Assembly: GCA_040219515.1 (NCBI GenBank)
Contig: JAVJSI010000009.1
Location: forward strand, 248,001 to 312,000
From: Acidimicrobiales bacterium
GTDB lineage: Bacteria > Actinomycetota > Acidimicrobiia > Acidimicrobiales > Aldehydirespiratoraceae
Length of the DNA stretch: 64,000 nt
Reading direction: 5' to 3'
The notes beneath the pieces were generated by a model. It did no database searches, had not been told where the DNA came from, and saw nothing but the letters and a program-made list of their open reading frames with translations. Made by a program: the position numbers and the translations under genes. This document shows positions 58,182 through 64,000 of this stretch, one piece after another. The number at the start of each line of letters is the position of its first letter. Position 1 is the stretch's first letter.

Positions 58182-59264
58182 TCAGAAGAGAATCGGAATC
58201 TGGTCCCTTGGCGAGTAGCCCTCGTCGTTGGGCCGCATCATCTCGACATAGGTCGACGGGCTGAGGAGCCATGTCTCGATCGCGTGGCGATCCTCGGTCA
58301 TCTCCGGATCGATCGCGGTGCGGTGCAGGTTCATCTGATCGAAGAAGAGCGCGTCACCCGGCTCGAAGATCGGCCGTACCAGCGCCCCCTCTGCCACCTT
58401 CTCGGCTTCGGCCGGACTGGTGGCCCAGGGCGAGAACGCGCCGTCGCCCGTCGGCACGATGTAGTCGAGCCGCTTTGCGACCAGGTCCATGCCCGGCGCC
58501 GTATCGCCGCAGTGGGTCAACGGAATCCAGATGTTGAGCGAACGGATGCCCGAACCCATGAACGCGCCGTCCTGATGCCATCCTCCGGTGTTGCCACCGT
58601 GGGCGATGCGGCGAAGCGTTCCCTTTCTCCCGAGCAGTAGTGGCTCTTCGCCGAAGTACTCGCAGACGAGTCGATCGAGCCCCGTTTCCCGAAAGGTCTC
58701 GACGAGGTCGAACATGGTGGCGGGCGACTCGACCGTCAGGATCGACCCCCGGGAACGCTTTCGTTCGCGGTCACTGGCCTTGTCGCGGGAGAACGGCGTG
58801 TACCAGCGCCGGGTATCCGCATCCTCATCGCCGGAGGCCACCACGTCGAACGACGAGAGCGCCCGGTCGATGTCATCGCGGAGCTCAGCGACGCGGCTCG
58901 AGCCGACGACGCCCCGAACGTGCAGCGAACCCTGATGGGTCATCGCGCTGCGAAGGACATCGAGATCGAGATCGCTCGCGTCGATTTCGGGAAATGGCGT
59001 GCCCTCGAATCGGTTCGGCACGTGCTCGGGCCAGGGCGGCCGGGACTCGGGCCAGACGAACGCTTCGGCCGCCGCCGACCGCAACTCGATCAGGCGTCGC
59101 TCCAGACGGTCGTCACGGGCCGCCCGGTTCGCAGCCGTCAAGGTGTCGATCGCGCCGCGGAAGTCGCCATCCTCGGCCATTCGGTTCGCGTCACGAAGGA
59201 TCGACTGCGCATCGCCCGTGCTCTCAGGCTTCTGATCGGGTCGTTGTCGACGCCACAAGCGCAT
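58182..59264 (-). CDS. phytanoyl-CoA dioxygenase-like Fe(II)/2-oxoglutarate oxygenase
   Basis: A 360-residue member of the PhyH superfamily. The iron-binding H-x-D is in GGWHQDGAFMG and the distal His is in the C-terminal region around FFDQMNLHRTAID. The Arg for 2-oxoglutarate probably follows. Residues 1-60 are a charged helical N-terminal extension (MRLWRRQRPDQ, and an ANR-rich helix), unlike the rest. GGAGG precedes ATG 59264 by 5 nt. The substrate is not predictable; halogenated or lipid substrates are possible. Inverted palindromic elements flank it on both sides. Confidence 0.82.
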   Translation of the reverse strand: MRLWRRQRPDQKPESTGDAQSILRDANRMAEDGDFRGAIDTLTAANRAARDDRLERRLIELRSAAAEAFVWPESRPPWPEHVPNRFEGTPFPEIDASDLDLDVLRSAMTHQGSLHVRGVVGSSRVAELRDDIDRALSSFDVVASGDEDADTRRWYTPFSRDKASDRERKRSRGSILTVESPATMFDLVETFRETGLDRLVCEYFGEEPLLLGRKGTLRRIAHGGNTGGWHQDGAFMGSGIRSLNIWIPLTHCGDTAPGMDLVAKRLDYIVPTGDGAFSPWATSPAEAEKVAEGALVRPIFEPGDALFFDQMNLHRTAIDPEMTEDRHAIETWLLSPSTYVEMMRPNDEGYSPRDQIPILF

Positions 59265-59334
59265 GGGTCCCTCCACGTCGGACAACGGCGAGGGTACCGA
59301 ACACCACCGGTGCCGTCGACAGGTCGACCTGCCC

Positions 59335-59402
59335 GAACTGCAACGGGGGTCTGACCCCGGCAACGCTCCGCGTTGCTTGGAGTTCGGCTGCGCCGAACTC
59401 CC
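59335..59402. repeat. dispersed palindromic element, copy 3 (long form)
   Basis: GAACTGCAAC, then GGGGTC-T-GACCCC (59346-59358), CAACGC-TCC-GCGTTG (59361-59375) and AGTTCGG-CTGCG-CCGAACT (59381-59399). It is the right-hand, inverted partner of 58081-58149 and lies between the dioxygenase start and the thiolase stop. The last 44 bp also match 11181-11223. Confidence 0.85.
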
Positions 59403-59414
59403 CGAATGCAATGG

Positions 59415-60578
59415 TTACTTGGTGGCGCCGACGATCCACATGGCGAAGTACTGGGCGCCGCCGCCGTAGGCGTGGCCGAAGGCGGTGCGGCAGCCGTCGA
59501 CCTGATGCTCGCCGGCCTCGCCCATCACCTGCATGGCCGACTCGGCGAAGCGGACCATGCCCGACGCGCCGATGGCATTGGTCGACAGCACCCCGCCCGA
59601 GGTGTTGACCGGCAGGTCCCCGCCCTCGAGATTGGTGGAGCCGTCCTCGACCATCCGCCAACCCTGGCCCTTCTCGGCGAAGCCGAGCGACTCGAGCCAC
59701 ATGGGCTCGTACCAGGAGAACGGCACGTACATCTCGACCGCGTCGATCTCCTTGCGGCGGTCGTGGATGCCGGCCTGGGCGAACACGTCGTCGGCGCACT
59801 GCTCCGACGCAGCGGGCGACACCATGTTGCGACCGCCGTAGGAGTTCGACTCCGAACGCATCGCGGTGCCCTTGATCCAGGCGACCGGACCATCGTGGGC
59901 GTCGCCCCCGGCCTCGTTCGTGAAGACCATCGCGCACGCACCGTCGGACGACGGGCAGGTCTCGGAGTAGCGGATCGGGTCCCACAGCATCGGCGACTCG
60001 ACGACCTGCTCGAAGGTCAGGTCGTGCTGCTGGAGATGGGCGTACGGGTTCTTCAGCGCATGCTGACGGTCCTTGAACGCCACCATGCAACCGATCAGAT
60101 CCGGCGCGCCGGACATCGCCATGTAGCGACGCATGATCGGCGAGAAGTAGCCGCCGGCACCGGCGTTGACCGAGGTCGTGAACGGCTGCGGGAGCGACAG
60201 CGCCCACATCGCATTGGATTCCGACTGCTTCTCCCAGGCGATCGTGAGGACGGTCTCGTGAACCCGACTCTGCACCATCGACGCGGCCACGTTGGCGGTC
60301 GACCCGCCGACCGAGCCGGCCGTATGGACACGCATGATCGGCTTGCCGACGCACCCGAGCGCCTCGGCCAGGTAGATCTCGGGCATCATCACGCCCTCGA
60401 AGAAGTCGGGCGCCTTGCCCATCACGACGGCGTCGATCTCGTCCCAGGTCTTCCCGGCCATCTCGAGGGCCCGATAGGCGGCCTCACGCAGGAGCCCGGC
60501 CATCGAGACATCGCCCCGGGTCGAGGCGTACTTGGTCTGTCCGACCCCGATGACGGCAGTTCTCTCTTTCCCCATCAC
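59415..60578 (-). CDS. thiolase-fold protein lacking the nucleophilic Cys (Ltp2-like), copy 1
   Basis: A 387-residue thiolase-superfamily protein of the SCP-x/lipid-transfer branch. In place of the nucleophilic Cys segment it has VHTAGSVGGSTAN, and in place of the catalytic G-H-x-x-G it has LSTNAIGASG, while the C-terminal motif reads GHAYGGGAQYF. A true thiolytic reaction is therefore unlikely. The pattern recalls Ltp2-type retro-aldolases, which act with DUF35 partners in steroid side-chain loss. Starts with GTG overlapping the stop of the second thiolase-fold gene. Last gene of the operon. Confidence 0.78.
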   Translation of the reverse strand: MMGKERTAVIGVGQTKYASTRGDVSMAGLLREAAYRALEMAGKTWDEIDAVVMGKAPDFFEGVMMPEIYLAEALGCVGKPIMRVHTAGSVGGSTANVAASMVQSRVHETVLTIAWEKQSESNAMWALSLPQPFTTSVNAGAGGYFSPIMRRYMAMSGAPDLIGCMVAFKDRQHALKNPYAHLQQHDLTFEQVVESPMLWDPIRYSETCPSSDGACAMVFTNEAGGDAHDGPVAWIKGTAMRSESNSYGGRNMVSPAASEQCADDVFAQAGIHDRRKEIDAVEMYVPFSWYEPMWLESLGFAEKGQGWRMVEDGSTNLEGGDLPVNTSGGVLSTNAIGASGMVRFAESAMQVMGEAGEHQVDGCRTAFGHAYGGGAQYFAMWIVGATK

Positions 60579-61642
60579 TCCCCCTCCAGCACGGCGACCA
60601 TGTTCTGTTGCAACACCGGTCCGGCCGTGGCGTGGACGACGGCACGATCGCCGTCGCCACGGGCGATGCGTTCGAAGGCCTCGCCGAATCGGATGTGACC
60701 GGCGGCCATCATCGTGTGGGCGGCCAGCGGGCCGCCCGACGGATTGATGTTCACCTCTTCACCCAGGCCCAACGCGTCGGTGAGTACGGCGTGGCTGGTC
60801 GTGAACGGCGCGTGGATCTCGGCGAAGTCGATCTTGTCGTCGTTGACGCCGACCTTGTCGGCCGCGATCGACGCCGACATCGCGGTCGTGAGATCCCGGG
60901 CGCCGAGAGTGTGGGCGTCGATGCGGTGATCGATGCCCCGGATCCACACGGGGCGGTCGCAGAGCTCGCGGGCCCGATCGCCGGCCGCCAGGACCATGGC
61001 GCAGCCGCCATCGGCGGAGGCCGGGATGTCGGACGGCCGTAGCGGGTCGGCCAGGTACTCCTCGGCCAGGATCTCGTCGACCGTCTTCAGTTCGCTGCGC
61101 ACCGCGTGGGGGTTCGACACCGCGTTGGCCCGCGAGCGTGACGCGATCTCGGCGAGCTGACGCTCGGAGACCTTGCCCGACTCGAGCAGCATGCGGGCGG
61201 CGATGCCCTCGATGGCGAAGGCATCGGGCCACAGCGGTGCCACGTAGTACGGGTCCATCTGGGTGGCGAGCACATCGCGCAGCGAGCCGGGCGACGACTT
61301 GCCGTAGGAGTAGATGAACGCCGTGTCGACGTCGCCGCACTGGAGCTTCACCCACGCCTCGTAGAGCGCCCAGGCACCGTCCTGTTCGACGTGCGACTCG
61401 CTGATCGGCGGAACCGGCCCGGTGCCGTCGATCGTGGCGACGAACGAGAACGCCTGGCCGGCGAGGAAGTCCGACGAGCCGGAGCACGTGAACCCCATGT
61501 CCTGCTGGGTGAGTCCGACGGCGTCCTTGGCCGCCGCCATCAGCGGCACCATGAACTCGACCTCGGACTCGGTGGGAATCGCCGCTTGCTGACGTTGGGC
61601 GAAGGAGACGATGGCGATGTCTCTCATACCGTTGTCGCTCAT
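60575..61642 (-). CDS. thiolase-fold protein lacking the nucleophilic Cys, copy 2
   Basis: A 355-residue paralogue of the neighbouring thiolase-fold protein. Where thiolases have the nucleophile, this reads SHVEQDGAWALYEA, with no Cys. The later segment INPSGGPLAAHTMMAAGHIR keeps His residues near the normal catalytic position. Both features suggest a condensing or aldolase-type role or a non-catalytic partner subunit. It overlaps the DUF35 gene start-to-stop (ATGA) and the first thiolase-fold gene. Confidence 0.78.
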   Translation of the reverse strand: MSDNGMRDIAIVSFAQRQQAAIPTESEVEFMVPLMAAAKDAVGLTQQDMGFTCSGSSDFLAGQAFSFVATIDGTGPVPPISESHVEQDGAWALYEAWVKLQCGDVDTAFIYSYGKSSPGSLRDVLATQMDPYYVAPLWPDAFAIEGIAARMLLESGKVSERQLAEIASRSRANAVSNPHAVRSELKTVDEILAEEYLADPLRPSDIPASADGGCAMVLAAGDRARELCDRPVWIRGIDHRIDAHTLGARDLTTAMSASIAADKVGVNDDKIDFAEIHAPFTTSHAVLTDALGLGEEVNINPSGGPLAAHTMMAAGHIRFGEAFERIARGDGDRAVVHATAGPVLQQNMVAVLEGE

Positions 61643-62229
61643 TCGAGATCTCCCTTCTGCCCGATGGTCTCGATGTCGACGATGTCGACATCGGGCTCGC
61701 CGGTCGGCTCCCAACCGAGGATGTTCGTGGCCGCCATCTCGAGCTCGTCGTCGGGTTTCCAGACGGCCCGCACCCGCGTGCCGAGCTTCACGTCCTCGGG
61801 TTGGCAGTTGATGACGAGGCCCATGAGGCCGACGGACGCACCGTCGAGCAGGACCCAGGCCGAGACGTAGGGCGGCTCGAGTTCGGGCCGGCTCGCGATC
61901 GGCACCCGGGTGATGTTGAACGACTCGACATAGCCGGTGTCGGGCAACTCCACCGGACCCTCGGTGAGGATTCCGGCGACGGGGCTGACCCCGCGGGGCG
62001 GCACGAAGACCTGACCCGTCTTCGGGCAGCGCTCGGCCAGGATCTTCTTGTCCTTCATGCCGCGCAGATAGGCCGACAGAGCCTCGCCCGGCGTGTACGT
62101 GTATTCGATGCGGATCGGGGTGCGCACGCTCTGCACCCGCTCCACGCCGGCGATCGAGTCGGGCACCGTCACCTCGACGTCGAGGCCGGCGGGGCGACTC
62201 GAGGGGTCCTGGCTCTTCGAGTAGGTCAT
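61639..62229 (-). CDS. DUF35/OB-fold acyl-CoA-associated protein
   Basis: A 196-residue protein of the DUF35 type. The rubredoxin-like zinc-ribbon segment is reduced to LAERCPKTGQVFVPPRG with one Cys, and an OB-fold follows (GYVESFNITRVPIAS, LDGASVGLMGLVINC, LGTRVRAVW). DUF35 proteins bind acyl-CoA and partner thiolase-fold enzymes, as ChsH2 with Ltp2. The product is coupled by 1- to 4-bp overlaps to genes on both sides. Confidence 0.8.
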   Translation of the reverse strand: MTYSKSQDPSSRPAGLDVEVTVPDSIAGVERVQSVRTPIRIEYTYTPGEALSAYLRGMKDKKILAERCPKTGQVFVPPRGVSPVAGILTEGPVELPDTGYVESFNITRVPIASRPELEPPYVSAWVLLDGASVGLMGLVINCQPEDVKLGTRVRAVWKPDDELEMAATNILGWEPTGEPDVDIVDIETIGQKGDLE

Positions 62230-62675
62230 CAGGACTCCTCGGACGGGACGAAGCCGGCGATGTCGGCGATGTGGCCGTGTCGCTCGTCTCGCCACTGGAC
62301 GGTGACCCGCATGCCGGAGGACATGTCGGCGGGGCCATCGACGAACACCGCGTGCAACATCGGCGTGTCGGCGCCGTCGAGGGTGATCAGCGCCCATGCG
62401 ACATCGCGGTCGAACGGCTGTTGGGGCCGAGGCGGACCGCCCCAGCTCCAGGACACGACAGTGCCGGTCTGGCCGACCTCGACCATCTCACCGAGCGGCG
62501 AGGCGTCGAGAGGGTCGTACTCGAGGGGCGGACACATCACCGTGCCGTCGGTTCTCTTGACCCCGAGCACCACGCCCTCACGTAGCCCGGTGAGGAACGC
62601 CCCCACGACAGGCCCGGTGGTGCGGGTGAAGGGGTACTCGAGCACGAGAGGTGCTTGCAGTACGTCATCGGCCAT
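62229..62675 (-). CDS. OB-fold (DUF35-like) acyl-CoA-associated protein
   Basis: A 148-residue relative of the neighbouring DUF35 protein. It begins with a helix-strand hot region LVLEYPFTRTTGPVVGAFLT, then has a short Cys-containing segment TVMCPPLEYDP and the OB-fold (GQTGTVVSWSWG, WALITLDGADTPMLHAVF, GMRVTVQWRDE). Probably the second subunit of a DUF35-containing complex. It heads the operon of four overlapping genes; TAGGTT lies 8 nt before its ATG. Confidence 0.75.
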   Translation of the reverse strand: MADDVLQAPLVLEYPFTRTTGPVVGAFLTGLREGVVLGVKRTDGTVMCPPLEYDPLDASPLGEMVEVGQTGTVVSWSWGGPPRPQQPFDRDVAWALITLDGADTPMLHAVFVDGPADMSSGMRVTVQWRDERHGHIADIAGFVPSEES

Positions 62676-62683
62676 GGCCGCCG

Positions 62684-62689
62684 AACCTA
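62684..62689 (-). promoter_or_regulatory. -10 box TAGGTT for the thiolase/DUF35 operon
   Basis: On the minus strand TAGGTT ends 8 nt before ATG 62675, the first gene of the four-gene operon. It decides the start against the longer open frame. Confidence 0.45.
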
Positions 62690-62727
62690 GTGGTGCCCGG
62701 CCGCCGTCCCCCAACCCGGAGAAGGGA

Positions 62728-62794
62728 CGCTGGGGTCAGACCCCCGCTGCAACTTTGCGCCCGCCGCAGTTGGGACGGGGGTCTGACCCCAGCG
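62728..62794. repeat. large palindrome related to the dispersed elements, copy 4
   Basis: A perfect 19-bp inverted repeat (62728-62746 and 62776-62794) around 29 bp. Each arm contains GGGGTC-n-GACCCC, the hairpin seen in the long copies at 58 and 59 kb, so the whole forms a cruciform with nested hairpins. It lies 6 bp after the amidohydrolase stop and upstream of the operon promoter. Confidence 0.85.
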
Positions 62795-62800
62795 CTGCAA

Positions 62801-64000
62801 CTAGTGGGAGAAGGAGCGGAGGACGCGGCCGGGGCGGGTGCCGGTGTGGGTGCCGTCCTCGGCGATGACCTGGCCGTTGACGAGCGTTGCCGCGTAGCCC
62901 TCGGACTGCACGATGAACCGGCCCTTCTCACCGGGAAAGTCGTGGACGTAGTCGGGGTAGCAGGCGGCGAGCCGGTCGTAGTCGAACACGTTGACGTCGG
63001 CGAACCATCCCGGTTGCAGGCGACCGCGCTCCTTCAGCCGAATCACCGAGGCCGGCAACGACGTGAGCCGGCGAATGGCCTCGGGAAGGGTGAACGCCTT
63101 GCGTTCGCGGGCCCAGTGGGTGAGGAAGAACGTGGACGTGTCGGCGTCGCAGATCTGTCCGACGTGGGCACCGGCATCGCCGAGACCCGGTGTCACATGG
63201 TCGAGTTGGAGGTAGTCGGCGAGGCTGTCGGCGGCCCGGTTGAAGAACCAGACGTTGTAGAGCTCGCGTCCCTCGCTCTCGAGCAGCCGATCGACGACGA
63301 GCTCGACCGGATGGACCCCGGCCGCGGCCGCCAGGGCGGCGAGCGAACCCTCCGCGCTCCCCTCGACCTGATAGTCGGGGTATTCGCCCAACCCGAGCGG
63401 ATGGATGTGGGCCGGGTCGTACCAGGTGCCGGCGGCCACCCCTTCCTCCAACAGCAACGCCCGTTCGTCGGCGTCCTTCAACACCGCGAGCCGTGCCTCC
63501 ATCGTCGGCAACTCCGACAGCCGCTTCCACGCCGGCGTGGCCACCGGCATCATCTGGCGAAGGCCGACGAGCACGCCGCCGGGCCGGGTCTGGCTGAGCG
63601 CCGACACCCGACGACCCCTCGCGGCCTGATCCTGGAAGTAGGCGTCCTGGCGCGGCACGACCTTGGGCGGCGCATCGCCCACGCCGCCGCTGAAGAGCAC
63701 GTCGGTGCCGGTGTCGGCCACCGCATCGAGCAGCCGGTACTCCTCGTCGCGACGCGTCGCCATGTCGAGTACGGCTTGGAACAACCCGCCACCGGCAGCC
63801 TGCATGGCCTCACCCACGGCCACGTACTCCTCGATCGGCGCCCAGGTGCCGGGCACGTGGCGGCCATCGGGCACCTTGTGCAAGAGGATGCGTGACGTCG
63901 AGAAGCCGACCGCACCATCGGCCACGGCCTGACCCGCGATCTCGCCCAGTTCCGCGAGCTCCGCCGCCGTCGGTGTCTCGTCCGACAGCGAGCGCTCGCC
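62801..64000 (-). CDS. amidohydrolase family protein (D-aminoacylase-like), 5' end outside window
   Basis: The C-terminal 399 residues of a metal-dependent amidohydrolase resembling N-acyl-D-amino-acid deacylases. Visible motifs are AVGFSTSRILLHKVPDG, the barrel segment GLGDAGAHVGQICDADTSTF with the catalytic Asp, LPEAIRRLTSLPASVIRLKE, RGRLQPGWFADVNVFDYDRL and the closing YAATLVNGQVI. The substrate could be an N-acyl amino acid, a dihydropyrimidine-like amide or a carbamoyl compound. The frame is open to base 64000, so the start lies beyond the window. Confidence 0.85.
   Translation of the reverse strand, partial: GERSLSDETPTAAELAELGEIAGQAVADGAVGFSTSRILLHKVPDGRHVPGTWAPIEEYVAVGEAMQAAGGGLFQAVLDMATRRDEEYRLLDAVADTGTDVLFSGGVGDAPPKVVPRQDAYFQDQAARGRRVSALSQTRPGGVLVGLRQMMPVATPAWKRLSELPTMEARLAVLKDADERALLLEEGVAAGTWYDPAHIHPLGLGEYPDYQVEGSAEGSLAALAAAAGVHPVELVVDRLLESEGRELYNVWFFNRAADSLADYLQLDHVTPGLGDAGAHVGQICDADTSTFFLTHWARERKAFTLPEAIRRLTSLPASVIRLKERGRLQPGWFADVNVFDYDRLAACYPDYVHDFPGEKGRFIVQSEGYAATLVNGQVIAEDGTHTGTRPGRVLRSFSH

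Overview
The window is a gene-dense, high-GC bacterial chromosome segment. Its housekeeping order and proteins point to an actinobacterium: a WhiG/FliA-type sigma factor, YlxR and YlxP-like DUF503 proteins, an HtrA protease next to a two-component system as in mycobacterial mprAB-pepD, an actinobacterial small zinc-binding protein, and many start codons placed directly after a -10 box. The repertoire resembles Acidimicrobiia (an Ilumatobacter-like lineage), but that placement is inference. No rRNA, tRNA, CRISPR array, prophage or intact insertion sequence was seen.

Layout. 1-8500 (mostly +): the end of nadB, nadC, an acetyltransferase, adenosine deaminase, a large M16 lipoprotein protease, uracil phosphoribosyltransferase, a hydroxyacid dehydrogenase and an unknown protein. 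8489-11142 (-): a tetR - diiron protein - dienoyl-CoA isomerase operon with a self-overlapping operator. 11244-16299: a PfkB/adenosine kinase, a 45-residue small protein, aminopeptidase N and a metallophosphoesterase. 16266-46000 (almost all -): a long translation, envelope and isoprenoid superoperon. In transcription order it runs ffh, rpsP, KH protein, rimM, trmD, rplS, yraN; then (after a small insertion holding a cytochrome c, a microprotein, a zinc protein and an esterase) comM, dprA, xerC, whiG, an M23-like protein, rpsB, tsf, pyrH, frr, cdsA, dxr, rseP, ispG, rimP, nusA, ylxR, infB, ylxP-like, rbfA, truB, ribF, ribE, ribBA. 46000-50700: ftsY, an AbiEi/DUF559 nuclease-like gene bracketed by two palindromes, and an HtrA protease. 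50819-56356: a two-component system, and a divergent MoxR-DUF58-VWA operon. 56468-64000 (-): a PucR-type regulator, an acetyltransferase, a phytanoyl-CoA-dioxygenase-like gene flanked by inverted copies of a palindromic element, an operon of two thiolase-fold and two DUF35/OB-fold proteins, and an amidohydrolase cut by the window end.

How the genes work together. The central block couples ribosome assembly (rimM, rimP, rbfA, rpsB, rpsP, rplS), translation factors (infB, tsf, frr), protein targeting (ffh, ftsY), nucleotide supply (pyrH), MEP isoprenoid synthesis (dxr, ispG), phospholipid synthesis (cdsA), regulated proteolysis (rseP) and flavin synthesis (ribF, ribE, ribBA). The first region is NAD synthesis plus purine and pyrimidine salvage. 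The ends carry CoA-thioester metabolism.

The most unusual items are: a 1.3-kb unit made of a dioxygenase gene between inverted copies of a roughly 69-bp multi-hairpin element, with relatives elsewhere in the window; the nuclease-like gene whose stop codon lies inside a 47-bp palindrome, with a second copy just upstream of it; the nucleophile-less thiolase pair with two DUF35-type partners; and a TAGNNT-like -10 box 5-9 nt upstream of about 18 start codons, implying widespread leaderless transcription.
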